DNA of 64,000 bases from Larix kaempferi (lineage: Eukaryota > Streptophyta > Pinopsida > Pinales > Pinaceae). Numbering within the stretch: position 1 is the first letter of the stretch; the number at the start of each line of letters is the position of its first letter. A program made the translations under genes and the position numbers. Shown one piece after another: positions 34,598 through 45,712 of the stretch. The stretch covers positions 7,575,001-7,639,000 of the forward strand of contig BSBM01000711.1 of the NCBI GenBank assembly GCA_027924585.1, in the 5' to 3' direction. A model generated the notes under the pieces. That model had not been told where the DNA came from. It saw only the letters and a program-made list of their open reading frames with translations, and ran no database searches.

Positions 34598-37516
34598 TCA
34601 ACTGCTGGACAGAGTGCACATCGCGGTCCTTGCCTTGAAGTCTGCATACGGCTGTTCGACACTCTGCTCCAGCTCCTAAGCATCCTTGGCTGCTGCTTGA
34701 TTGTTGATCACATCGTCGGCTGATGGGTGATCGACAAGCTTGTCCATGACTTGCTGTCGATACTTCTATACTACTGGTAGTGCTTCACTTTCCTGTAGCA
34801 TCAGTTTCCCGCCAATGTCTTGGAATTCTTCCAACTGGGCCGCACGTATCTTCTAGCATTCATCTGCTTTGGCAACCCGCTGTTGCAAGTCCTTCAGCTC
34901 ACGCGACTTAGCAACTTGCTCCATTGGTGGCAAGATTCTCATCGCAGCCTTTAATGTCGCCACTTGGCCCTTTGCTTCCTGCCAAATTTTAGTGAGCTAT
35001 TCAACTTTCTCATCGTGAACGATGCAACCCCAAAATTGTACTGTTTCAGCGGTAAGTCTGGTTGCCTGTGTTTCCAGCTCCTCCATCTGGGTGGCAACTT
35101 CCTTAAGTGCCCTTCTTCGTTCATCCACCTCGACCTGAGGCGTACCTGGTTTCAACTTAGCCTTCAATAGGTCATTCTCCTGTCGCAAGTGAACAATGGC
35201 AGCCCCCAGCCGCTGCACTCGGTCGAGCACGTCTACCTCTTCAGTGGGCTCTGGGACATGTTGATAAGTCTCTGTGATCGCCCGGTCAACCCGAACACTG
35301 TCGTCCCACATGCGAGCCTTTTCCGCAATAAGGAAATCTTGTTCCTTTTTAAGTGCTTCCATAGCGCGACCCTTCTCAGCCTGCTCCTTCTTAAGGTCGG
35401 ATTCAAGGTCATCCACTGCTTTCCACCCTGCGGCAACCCTGCTTGTAAGCTCATCAATCTTGGCAATTGCAGCTGCCTCGCTTACCTGCAAGTGTTGAAA
35501 GCTCTTGTTGATTTCATGCATTCTTTCTGCCATTTCCTGGGAGGCGACCCTCTGCATTGTCGCCAGTGCCATTGCTGGTAGTTAATTAACATTGACAGTC
35601 ACTTGCGCAATCGACTGCAGCATGTTTTGTAAAGCCTCGTTGTCGGTCACAACCGCAGCTGGGGGAATATTGATATTCTAGACCCGGGGCGTGGTGCGGA
35701 TTGTGACCGTTTCCTGCATAGGGACATTACCAGGTGCCTTTTGTAACACTACACTACACAAAGAATCCATACGAGCAGCAAGTGCAAAGAATCCCTCCTC
35801 CGCTTTGACGGACATCTTGTCGGTAGCTGATGTGGCGGCATGGTTAAGAGTTGTAATTAACCGACCCAACTGTGCCTCTGCTGGTAAGGACATCCCACTG
35901 ATCGTCGCATGCTCGTGGTGCCGTTTTGACCGATTTTCCTCAAGAGCTCGGTTGCTATCATTGGCAGTGAGTGTTCTAATTGACTCGTGATCAGAACTAT
36001 GATGACTCTGCTGATCCTGAGCTAATACTTGATTCGTAGGACCCAATGGTGGACCTCCAACATCAATTTCTATGAAACTCATGGGCTGTCGCCAAGCCTC
36101 CGGCCACTCATTCACAATAGCCTCAAAATCTTCCGCTGTCACTTTATGCTTCGCCTGCAACCATTGTTGATTAACATCCCGACGAGCTTGTATATGTATA
36201 ACACTTGGTCGTATTGCAAATGCCATGACAGGTGTGAATCGTGCTACAGTATCTTCAGATATTCGTGGGACCTGTGTTGCTGCGTCACAAAGCATTTCCA
36301 AATACAACCAAAACTGCAATTGGCACTCCCAGATGCGCTTGAGCTCTCGTACATACCATAGATTATGATAGAGTGCCCCTCGTCGTTCCGCTGCAGCCAG
36401 GCAGTCCATACCTTGGTAGGTGTCGGGCTCTTTCCATGCAACCAGAGCGATCAGCAGCAATAGCCAACTATATGAGAAAGCGCCTCTACCCACTTGGACG
36501 TCTGCGACATCCTCCATTAGCTGATTCAAGAGATATAAGGACCAGTTCATCTGGACTCCTTCCGCACATTGCTCTGCGCAAGCCATTATTCCCAAATTAC
36601 ATTGGTTAGGGAAACCTCCCCTAATCACTTTACAGGATAGGATCTTAATGCCCGTGAGTATCGCTTGATTATTGCAACTACTGGTGCGATACCCACACCC
36701 ATCCGAATCCAATTCTTACTTTTGTGCCAACCGTCGCACCCACTTCTTCTCATTTTCCTTTCATTGAATAAACTGCATCGGATCAACACCACTCTTGGGC
36801 AAGCGGGTAATGTAAGAAATCAAGTCAACAGTGACCGGGACCTCTATGTCCAACCACAACAAACCCCCGTCGAAGAATGGCAAGAGTTGTTTTACACAAG
36901 AACCAACTTCCACTAAGCGCCCAAAATGTGGCATGTTAATTAGCCCTAATAAGCCAGCCTGCCGCAGTCCGCATGTCCAGTCGTGTATCTCTGGAACCAG
37001 TGAATTGCGTGTCTCAGGCACGTATGGTACTGATGCAATTTTGGGATGGGCCACCATGTCGTGGTCCTTGTAGCGCATGCACATCAGTGCCGGCCCAATA
37101 TCAATCGAGCACATCATCCTAGCCGGGAGTGCGGGCATCTTCACGCTAAATTTTTGTTTCGGATTTATCTTAGACGAGGTGGCATCCGGCTGAACAGGAG
37201 GGATGTAACCAAGGATATTATTCGTAGACTGTCCCAACCATTGGGAAGATAAATGAACGGTGCGAATGGACTGCCCCACCTGCTCCGGAGCTTCGCCAGC
37301 CACTGCAGACCGTAGCAATCTCTTACTCTGCGGAGATTCAGAAGGCTGACCCCCTCGACGCTTCTTAACAACACTTGATGCTCCCATCGGCATGTTGGCA
37401 ACCTCGGCTCCAAGATCAACAGTGTCCGAGGACACACCTTCTCATTCTACAGCAGCCGGAATGAATGGAGACTCCACTTCACTGCTAATGTCCACTGTCT
37501 CCAGCTCTCCTGGCAT
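34598..37516 (-). pseudogene. 973-codon accessory ORF downstream of integrase, function unknown
   Basis: From ATG at 37,516 (MPGELETVDISSEVE) to TGA at 34,598 one reading frame is kept with no frameshift, broken only by about nine stops (among them 36,761 TGA, 35,678 TAG, 34,997 TAG). The N-terminus is disordered and basic (KKRRGGQ...SKRLLRS). Next comes a globular, Trp/Leu-rich part around FGRLVEVGSCVKQLLPFFDG, GLLWLDIEVPVTVDLISYI and LKRIWECQLQFWLYLEML, then a polar linker. A long heptad-type coiled coil (LKKEQAEKGRAMEALKKEQD, MEELETQATRLTAETVQ) runs to the end. I do not recognise the family. The position matches env-like or accessory ORFs of plant gypsy elements, but no signal peptide or membrane anchor is obvious. 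Confidence 0.75.
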
Positions 37517-37962
37517 ACCTCACCACTTTTCATTATATACCTAACAGTAACTGGCTCAAATCACAACAGCTCTCCACAACAATACGTCTTGCTAATTCCT
37601 CGGTGTCTTCTGCCCGACGCTAAACCATACTTATAGCATCTACCCAAATCCACCGTAATCATGACTAAATCATGCATTAACTCAACCAAATCCTGTATTA
37701 ATGAGGCAAATCCACCGTCGATCCTGTCCGTCGATCAGTCGGATCCGCCATTAATGCCCATCATGCGAACAACATCGTTAATTAACTGTCTAACCTTTTG
37801 GAATTTATTACTGATTTGACCAGGTCACAAGGCTGCCATGTGTCTCCGAACTTGCGGCACAAGACTTCCCGCTTTCGCATACCTCCTTCTGTTGGTGCGC
37901 CATCCGCCACCAAGCAACCTGCAACACACACATTCTTTGATTTTTTTTTTTTTCGATGCGAC
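37517..37962. other. Spacer between integrase and accessory ORF of element B
   Basis: About 445 bp in which no frame is maintained; the short frames on both strands are chance. It may hold the signal for expressing the accessory frame (internal promoter or splice acceptor), but none is evident by eye. Confidence 0.5.
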
Positions 37963-39276
37963 TCAGACATCGCACTGCTCCAAGCCCGATCGATAGAGAA
38001 TCAACCTGTGACCATTTACCAGCTTGGGGAGCATCGCCCCATCCAACCACTGCAACTGAACCGCTCCACCTGAAGTAATACTATTGATGCGATATGGACC
38101 CAGCCAATGCATCTGTAACTTTCTCGGATGTTTCATAAACTTGTTGTCATATAGCAGCACCAAGTCACCCTGCTGAAACTGCTTATTTTTGATGTGGCGA
38201 TCATGCCATGCCTTTTGTCAATCCTTCTCCACCCCTTGGTGAAAGCCAACGATAAATCGATCCTCTTCCAGTTGTACTAATTGCGTTAGATGTTCATCTA
38301 ATGCTATGACATCATCCATGCCCATAACAACTGCAATTCGTAGACTCAGCACAATGTATTCCATTGGCATAATCGCTTCTGTCCCATATACCAGCCTAAA
38401 AGGTGTCTGACCAGTCAACCTTTTACAGGTTGTGCGACAGGCCCACAATACTGCTGGTATTTTCAGATCCCAGTTGTCGCGGTTCACATTGTACACCTTT
38501 GTCAACGCATGCTCCAACACCTTGTTAAACGCCTCCACTATCCCATTCTCCTGTGGGTGATAGGGTGTACTTTTCTTATGCTATATCTGCAACTCCTCCG
38601 TCAATGCGTTGATGGTGCGATTAAGAAAGTGGCTGCCTTGATCACTCAATAAAATCTTTGGGCAGCCGAAATGAGTGATAATGTGATCAAACAAAAATTG
38701 AGCAGTTGTGGCGGCAAAACAATCAGCTACAGGTGCCGCCTTGGCCCATCGGGTCAAATACTCTGTCACCGTGATAATGTACCGCACACCCATGCATTTC
38801 CCTAGTGGATTGATTGGTCCTACAAAATCCACAACCCATATGTCGAATGGTTGCAATGTCACTTGAGGTAGCAATGACATCTCGTCACGTCTAGACGGCT
38901 TTCCAGTTCGTTAACAAACATCGCAAGACCGCACATAGTCTGTTGCATCATTATGTAATGTGGGCCACCAAAGCCCTGCATGCAGTACCTTCCTGGCAGT
39001 CGCCTGACCACCATAGTGTCCTCCCGCTACTCCACCATGTGCCTCAGCTAGTATCTGCGCTTGCTCATGTGGCAAGACACATCTGCGCAATATCTCATCA
39101 GTGCTCAATTTATACAACTCTCCTACGATGAGCTGAAAGTCAGCAACTTTGACAATCAACTGCTTCTTCTGACTGGTGGTGAACTCTTTTGGTGCATTGC
39201 CCGTTGTCAGAAATTGAAGAATATCGTCAAAATATTGATCAGCGGTGGCAACTTTAAATAGTTGGGCATCCGGCAA
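37963..39276 (-). pseudogene. Element B integrase
   Basis: The whole domain stays in one frame with in-frame stops near 38,908, 38,578 and 38,215. The HHCC zinc-binding part reads HEQAQILAEAHGGVAGGHY, GLWWPTLH and VRSCDVC. The catalytic core shows FDIWVVDFVGPI (first Asp), KILLSDQGSHFLNRTI (second Asp) and [12 protein letters not shown] (Glu). [20 protein letters not shown] follows, and a GPY/F-like end LGPYRINSITSGG with LVNGHRLILY closes it. Integrase joins the cDNA to chromosomal DNA. All three catalytic acids survive although the gene is broken. No chromodomain follows. Confidence 0.9.
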
Positions 39277-39860
39277 CCCATCTTCGATATTAGTCGGTTC
39301 CTCCCCATGTCAATCCATGACAAATGATCTGGTCCAGCATTCAACCACCCCGGTTTCACAATGACTTCAAAGTCAAACTCCTGAAACAAAAGTAGCCAAC
39401 GATAGATCTTCCCCCCCAACATAGGCTTATTGACCAAGTATTTTAATGCATAATGATCAGTGAACATTTTAAAGTGTCCACCCAACAAATAATGCCTGAA
39501 TTTTTGTAGCACGTAAACCATGGCCAGACCTTCTCATTCTGTGGTAGTGTAATTGCGTTCTGCAGAGGACAGCTTCCGACTAGTAAAAGCAATGGGATGA
39601 TCAAGGTCGCCTTCTCCAGGTTGAGCCAACACAACACCCAATGCAATCGATGAAGCATCAACATGGACATGGAATTCCTTACTCCAGTCCGGAAAGACCA
39701 AGATCGGGGCCGATGCCATCTTTGCTTTGAGCGTTTCGAAACTATCCTGACATTCCGGGCTCCACTGGAATGCCGCGTCCTTCTTCAACAACTTTTCCAT
39801 AGGGGCAGCAATCGCAGCATACCCCCTAATGAACTTGCGATAATATCCCGTATGACCCAT
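39207..39860 (-). pseudogene. Element B RT thumb and RNase H
   Basis: This part lies in a different frame from the RT core and the integrase, so single-base indels occurred near 39,870-40,010 and near 39,210-39,280. It opens with GHTGYYRKFIRGYAAIAAPM, then FHVHVDASSIALGVVLAQPG (first catalytic Asp of RNase H), IAFTSRKLSSAERNY, KFRHYLLGGHFKMFTDHYAL (third acid) and FDFEVIVKPGWLNAGPDHLS. One stop interrupts at about 39,531. This is the standard gypsy RT-connection and RNase H architecture. Confidence 0.9.
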
Positions 39861-40014
39861 GGTCGTGCAACTTCTTAACAGTTGTCAGCGGTTGCAACCC
39901 TAAAATGAGTGCAATTTTGTCTACATCAACCAGCAATCCCTGCTTACACACGATGTGACCCAGCAATATCCCGAAAGGTGGACAGAAAATACATTTCTTC
40001 AAGTTTAGTGATAT

Positions 40015-40905
40015 CTAGTGTTGTCGGTATCGCTCAAGCATTAACCATAGATTGGCCAGATGGTCACGAATCAACCCATAAACGGTCCAATCATCCATAT
40101 ATACTTGCAAAAACTTCTGAATAAAATCTTTGAATGCAGCAACAATGACCCGGGAGAATATCGCGGGTGCATTCTTCAAACCAAACGGCATTACCGTGTA
40201 CTGAAAGCAACCCCATTCAGTAACGAAAGTTGTATTATGGTGAACTTCCTTGGTAATGCAAATCTGATGGTAGCCAGAGAATCCATCAGTCAAGGAGTAC
40301 ATCTCCTGGCCACCCACTCCTTCAAGTACTTCATCAGTAAACGGGGTTGGGAAAGGGTCATGCAAGCAAGCATCGTTCAATTTCCGTAAGTCGACGCAAA
40401 TGCGCACTTCACTGGTTTTCTTGTCCTGCACCACCATAGGACTGATCCATTCAGACTGTTCCACAGGTTCAATAATACTAGCCTCCAACATGCGATCAAG
40501 TTCCGCCTTGATCTTTTCTTTATGTCGCGGATTCAGCTGATAAGGTCGCTATCGGACCGGTTTAGCATCAGGTTTTAATGGAATCTTCATCTCTCCTAAA
40601 TCACCCAGGATTCCCTTCATTTCAGAAAACTTCGTGGGAAACACATCTTGAAACTCATGAAGTAACTCAATAACCTTACTCATCATCTCATCGTCCCAAT
40701 AATCCCCAACATTAGCAAACTTGGGAGTAGCCTCGGTGCCGATATTCATCTTGCAAAGCTGCAATGGTTGACTGAATGGATTACTTGGCGCAATAGGTGG
40801 GACCACATCATGACTTCCTTCAGATTCGGGAATGTTAATATTCCGGGGATCATCATCATCCTCTGGCCCTCTGCTGATGTTGAAGCACTCCAAGAGAGAC
40901 TGCAT
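40015..40905 (-). pseudogene. Element B reverse transcriptase
   Basis: The approach segment ANVGDYWDDEMMSKVIELLH, EFQDVFPTKFSEMKGI and MKIPLKPDAKPVR precedes the RT core after a stop at 40,549. The core includes ASIIEPVEQSEWISPMVV, VRICVDLRKLNDAC, YSLTDGFSGYHQI (catalytic Asp), FGLKNAPAIFSRV and VYMDDWTVYG (catalytic YMDD) near 40,074-40,115. These are the Ty3/gypsy RT blocks in order. Breaks are limited to a few stops, mostly TAG. Confidence 0.92.
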
Positions 40906-41038
40906 CTAACAATGTGTGTGCGGGTCGACAGGGTAGGCCGCTAGAACAACTTGAAATACCACGTCGCGGATGAGCTACAGGGCATTATGGACATCAAGGT
41001 TGGCATCCGCAAAGTGAACGTATGAGTAAAACAGATCG

Positions 41039-41503
41039 TCAACTCCCCCATGTTGTAATGTCTCGGCGCAACTCGGCTGTAGTGTACCACGAGCACTGTA
41101 TCTCATCCAGAGTGTGGACAAAAGCATGGATCCACTCATCTCTAGGTCGCACTACCCATAAGCGTTGGCACTCCATCATATGATCACTGGGATCAGTCCG
41201 GCCATCATACCTACCAGTGTGATAAACCTCAGTATCGTCGAACCGAACCATCATCAACCTTCGACACTGTGACCAACCTTTAATGAATTTCTTATGTGTT
41301 GCCCACCAGCGTGCTGAAGCAGCCTTCAGTGCTTCTTCCAAGTCCAGCAATCGCTGTGGTTCGGGGACGCGGTCTTCAAATTCTGCTGAAAAGGTGGTTA
41401 GGCCAGGAAACCCCTCATAGACAGGCAATGTGATCGTTTCTATCGCAACACGACATAAGGATTGCGTAACTAAGCCACATTTATGGAATGGTACTCCATG
41501 CAT
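41039..41503 (-). pseudogene. Second gag-like segment between protease and RT
   Basis: In the same frame as gag and protease, separated from the protease only by a TGA-type stop at 41,504. It includes LLDLEEALKAASARWWATH, GRYDGRTDPSDHMMECQRLW and DEWIHAFVHTLDEI, followed by SWYTTAELRRDITTW. The YDG-x2-DP-x2-H pattern and the later W-Y-x-x-A-E-L-R block are the hallmarks of the start of the retrotransposon capsid domain, not of any pol domain. It may be a duplicated capsid fragment retained within pol. A true duplication versus convergent motif needs a profile search. Confidence 0.6.
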
Positions 41504-42060
41504 TCAATTCTGCCAATGTTCTAATGCATCGTCAGAGTCGGAAGATGCAAAACTCTCGTTGTGCCACTCCAACTCACTGTAGGCGGTAGGATGATTATAA
41601 TCTTCAGAGATATTGAATGCATGGTCCAATCCAGCGGGATCATCATCTCTTACAGGTTCAACGTATCGACGTCCTTCAGCCGGATCCAACAGGGCTATGA
41701 CCCTAAAATTGCGATTCTTAAAGGTCATCATGCACTTTTTGAAGTTGATGACAACTCCATTATTGTTAGCCCATCCAATCCCCAAGAGCGCCAGATAAGA
41801 GCTTCCTCCCTGAACTACTTCGATAACATCAAAGTAAACATAAGTCTTCATGCCCTCAATATCAATCATGAGCCGCAGAACACGCCCAATGGGTGTTACC
41901 TTCACATGGTTAGCCAACCGGAGCTGCACAGGAGACTAGCTCAATGGGGGACTCCCCATCTTCTGCCACGCCTGCTTGGTTAAGATGTTAACATTCGAAC
42001 CAAGGTCAAGAATCACAGAGTCAACATCATATTCACCAATCTAAATATTCATTCGCATCT
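41504..42060 (-). pseudogene. Element B aspartic protease
   Basis: DSVILDLGSNVNILTKQAW near 41,965-42,020 is the active-site region (D-x-G in DLGS, the usual plant gypsy form being D[L/T]G[S/A]). It is followed by LRLANHVKVTPIGRV and the flap/second half YLALLGIGWANNNGVVINF and MMTFKNRNF. The protease cuts the Gag-Pol polyprotein. A TAG separates MGSPPLS from the next segment. An acidic tail (ESFASSDSDDALEHW) leads into the second gag-like segment. Confidence 0.85.
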
Positions 42061-42627
42061 CCTTGCCAGTCTTCCGTCGCTGTAGAGAGTTTACTGCCGA
42101 CTCCTGTCATCCTTTCGGAAATCCCTACAACCATCCCTTAATCTCAACCAGGGCAGCTGGGTCTCAGGCCAATGACAGACATCTTTCAAGGAACTTTTGT
42201 AATGTCCCCGGTGATGGTAGCCGATCAGCATCTGATGTAGTATCAAAAACAAGCGGCATATCGCAAACAACAGCCTTACCGCAGTCTTTCTCCAAGGTGC
42301 GACATGCTTCCAAGAATGTTTCCCGCTCTGCATCAATGTCGAAAGGTACAGTCTTCTGACCGGCTAACCGAATCAGTGGTCATGAACCATCCTCCCCAGT
42401 AGTCTTGCCTCCATAAGTTACAACAGCAACTGAAGCATCTTGCGGTTGCGGTTCTGCAGAAATAGTCGCAATATTTGCACCCTGTGTCTGGTTCTACTGC
42501 AGATTCCCCGGTTGATTGACATTTTGATTGGCATTTGGCGATGGTCGCGGGAGCTGGTTCTGTACTGGTTGCTGTGGTTGGGCCTGATTCTGTAGCTGCG
42601 GGGCGTTCCCAGCCTACCATCATGCAA

Positions 42628-44210
42628 TCAACTGTGGACAATTCTCAAATGCATGATCATTACCAAAGCAGAACGTGCACTGATTCTGTAGAAGTGGACA
42701 GTCTCGCTGGTAATGCCCCCATACCGCACAGTGGTAACATTGAACAGGTCCATGACCACCTCAGCCTCCTCCTCCATGACCAAATCCGCCACCCTGTCCG
42801 CCCCTGTATCCTCCCCGGTAGCCGCCCTGCTGCTGGTATTGTTGCTGCATTGGTGCCGGTGGAGTCCCTTGCCCTTTTGGTGCATACTGCAGTTGCTGTA
42901 CGTATTGTGGCTGTGGGGGAGTCATCTGCATCAGAGTGTATTGCGACATGAATTACTGCGATTGCTGCTGCTGTGGTGCAAACTGCATCTGTGGTTGCGG
43001 TAGCAGCTGGGCTACCTGCGGTTGCAGTTGTGGTTGTTGCACCGCACGCTGATCGTCCTTGACGTAGAATGCATCACACATCCTCTCCTTTAGAAACCCA
43101 TATGCATGGCAATCTTTGTCATCATGACCCACCAACTTGCAGAATGTGTAGTAAAGATTTCGTGAGGTTGTGACCATTTTCTGCATATATGGGCAATTAT
43201 CGTGACTGTGCCCAAACACGTGACAAACATGACACCACAGCATACTACCACCATTCAATGGGTTTGGCGCACCTGACACCAACTAATTACGGAAATCCGG
43301 GCAATTATCCTTCATATGCCCTTCTCCTCGGCATCGCGTACACCATATAATTCATCGCGTTGTTCCTTGTTCTTCAAATCTTGCAACTGTATAGTCAGGT
43401 TAGCGAGCTGTGTCTGTATTTGCGACATCCCGGCTGCATTATCTCAAATCGGTGACACCTCCAATCGCATTGCAATCTCTAGAGCTTCACTAGGCGTCGA
43501 TATGTTTTGCTGCATCAGTGACAGCCGAATGTGGGGTAACAGTGCGGCAATGAACCATTCTTTATGTTGGACGTCGCTCATATCGAAACTAACCTTTGCC
43601 TTTAGCGTCTTGAATCACTGGTCGAAATCCCATACTGTCTCATTGGGATACTGCTTAATTTCCTCAATTCAGTAATGTATTGAGCCTCCGACTTAGGCCA
43701 CCTAAATTCAGCAATTAGCCCATCCCGAATCTCATCGAGTGAATTCTCTGGGGCCCCCGTAGGGACAAGAATAAATTTCATGAACCAATCTAATGCACGA
43801 CCTCGCAGAGTCGTGGCTAACTGTCCTTTCTTAGCATTGGCATCAGTGATCTGTTTCATGGTCCAAATCGCTTCACACAAAAATCAATATTGTTATGGGT
43901 TGTCTGTTGCACTTCCATGGAATAACGGTAACTTAGCATCATCGCCTGCCATTCTGGGCTTCCTTCCTCCTGTCGTTGTGCTACTACCAATTAACTTTTG
44001 TGGAATTGACGAACTTGGAGGCGTCGAAGTAGTATTTCTTGCTGTTTGAGAGTCAGTGAGCGGAGGTGTGGGTACGTTGGTGCTGGGGTTTGGTCCTGCC
44101 TCTATCCTGGGTGTAGCTTGGTCGTCCCTATCAGGACTGTGAGGTCGCTTCGTCCCATGTGGTCTTCCTTTGCGGTTTTGCGGTTCGATCGCAGCAGGAC
44201 CTTCGCCCAT
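42628..44210 (-). pseudogene. Element B Gag with five CCHC zinc knuckles and an RGG tract
   Basis: The N-terminus (44,210 on) is disordered and rich in Pro/Ser/Thr. A capsid domain follows: LPLFHGSATDNP, RGRALDWFMKFIL, LIAEFRWPKSEAQYITELRK, then after a frameshift near 43,660 FDMSDVQHKEWFIAALLPH and MQQNISTPSEALEIAMRLE. Knuckles lie at 43,301-43,342 (CTRCRGEGHMKDNC), 43,193-43,234 (CHVCHVFGHSHDNC), 43,109-43,150 (YTFCKLVGHDDKDC, first Cys lost), 42,698-42,739 (CYHCAVWGHYQRDC) and 42,638-42,679 (CTFCFGNDHAFENC), all in one frame. A Gln-rich stretch and GGYRGGYRGGQGGGFGHGG separate the third and fourth. Most plant gypsy Gags have one or two knuckles. The protein binds and packages RNA. Confidence 0.88.
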
Positions 44211-44376
44211 CCTCTGCCTCTTCTCCTGTCAAAACCTCACTCCTCCTCTTGTAAGACCACTCTCTTCCTCGACTTCTCTCATAGTCTTCTCATGGTCTGC
44301 ACCCATCTACCCCTTACCATTCCATGTACCATTCCCCAGCAATCGCGGTATCCATGGCCTCCGCCCACCAGGATGT

Positions 44377-44880
44377 CTACTGATTAAGGTGCATCTTTAA
44401 TATGCCCTTTTCGCAGATTAGCATCTTAATCGATAGTTGAAGCGACAGCAGAAACATTCCCCTCGATCCTCGGAAGAAGTGCCTTTTAGCTTCACTATAG
44501 GATTTCTTCATGTCGACCTCAAATTCAGTGATATATCCCTCCAAGATGCTATCAAGCCAAACTTCGACAGCCCATGATGCCTTATTATCGACTTCCTGCA
44601 GCTCCTGAATCAACTCTGGGGTCCAGGCCGTCGGCTCACCGCCCTGGAAGTTCCTCTTTTGGAAGGTCAGCTTCGACAGCCATTCGTACAGAATAGCCGA
44701 GAATTCACAAAAAAACCCTTCATGCGAGCCGTCGTGAATATATCTTCCCAGCCAATGATCTACTATCAGTCACGTGTTCCGGCTTTCTTCTTCAGCAAAC
44801 TCCCGCAATTTATGATCAAACCAGCTCTGTATCTCCGGCTTCGTCGGGTGCCACAACATGACCTCCTTTCACTCTACACA
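44377..44880 (-). pseudogene. Leader reading frame between PBS and gag (element B)
   Basis: Downstream of the PBS a frame reads IQSWFDHKLREFAEEESRNT, then after one stop a stretch around DHWLGRYIHDGSHEGFF, TAWTPELIQELQEVDNKASW and VWLDSILEGYITEFEVDM, ending at 44,377. The composition looks like real protein and not chance. No domain is recognised. It precedes gag in another frame, so it could be a small upstream ORF or the original N-terminus of gag. Confidence 0.5.
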
Positions 44881-44882
44881 CG

Positions 44883-44900
44883 GTCCCGGCAACAGAACCA
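44883..44900 (-). other. Element B primer-binding site (tRNA-Glu type)
   Basis: On the - strand TGGTTCTGTTGCCGGGAC begins at 44,900, two bases inside the LTR end. It is complementary to the 3' end of plant tRNA-Glu (expected PBS TGGTTCCGTTGCCGGGAC, recalled from memory) with one C-to-T mismatch. Confidence 0.65.
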
Positions 44901-44902
44901 TT

Positions 44903-45712
44903 TGTTGACCAACGCGACCTCGGTCGACAGGGGTTCGCCTCACCGTCGACGCATACTGCAGTCTCCCTGGGCACTGACCCGGGCAGGTTTGATCCCACCC
45001 AGCAACACCTGCAGAGCGAGTGAGGTCTCACCCGAGGCGTCCAGGAAGAGTAGACAGAACCATGTTTCCGCCGAGGGAGGAGGATAGTTGTGGCTACGCA
45101 GACTATCTCTATTGCAGTATTTAACCAGAAACTTTAAACATTCGGCAAGGAGTTATAACATAATCGCAGCATTTATCATCACGTTCAACATAGAACACAT
45201 TACTTAATCACATCATTTATCATCTCGACAACAATAAATAGACATTGCATCAAACAAATATAACAACATTCATATATCGCAATATCGCAACATCGCATCA
45301 TCATTATATTACTGTCGCAGTCATGAACCGAAAAACAAAACATAGATCTCCGTATCACCTTATTTCTTGCTTCCTCTTCTTCTCCGACTTTCTCTACTTC
45401 CTCTAATACCTACAACTTTCATCTATTTATAGGCTTCTGCCATTACAATATTTGTCCACTTACAAACGACTTCCTAACCGACACTATAGACAATTGACCC
45501 AATATCTAACTGACTCGGTCCAAATGACCCCAAAAACCCGCATACCATTGTACAACTGACTCACTATTACATAATATATGGTCGAAGTGACCCAAAACCC
45601 ACCGACTGCGGTATTCTTTAGCACAAAATACTCCTTTCACGCCCTCATCTGATGTGTTGCAGCGTTGGTGGTACCGCAACCTTTCCCCATCAAACCGCCT
45701 GCCAACGGGGCT
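44903..45712 (-). repeat. Element B 5' LTR, lacking about the first 10 bp
   Basis: On the + strand it begins TGTTGACCAACGCGACC (the LTR end CA on the - strand) and runs to GCCAACGGGG at 45,712. The 3' LTR continues for about nine more bases to its TGTCGGGGG terminus; this copy does not. It contains a TATA-like TATAAATAG on the - strand near 45,430 and CGCAATATCGCAACATCGCA repeats near 45,280. Confidence 0.85.

Larger units (their letters stand above)
34154..45712 (-). mobile_element. Ty3/gypsy retrotransposon (element B), nearly full length, with post-pol accessory ORF
   Basis: An 11.6-kb minus-strand element. The order from right to left is clipped 5' LTR, tRNA-Glu-type PBS, leader frame, gag with five CCHC knuckles, protease, a second gag-like segment, RT, RNase H, integrase, a 973-codon accessory frame, polypurine-like tract and clipped 3' LTR. 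RT, RNase H and integrase order with integrase last is the Ty3/gypsy order. No chromodomain was found after integrase, only a GPY/F-like end, so it is not a typical chromovirus. All genes carry stops and pol has frameshifts. It joins other TE remnants abruptly at both ends. Confidence 0.9.

Noticed and set aside
35189-37252. Several plus-strand open frames of 60-130 codons
   Set aside because: They overlie the element B accessory frame on the minus strand and change frame repeatedly with no domain.
41561-44400. Plus-strand frames of 76-142 codons across gag/protease
   Set aside because: Shadows of the minus-strand gag and protease; composition mirrors the antisense gene.
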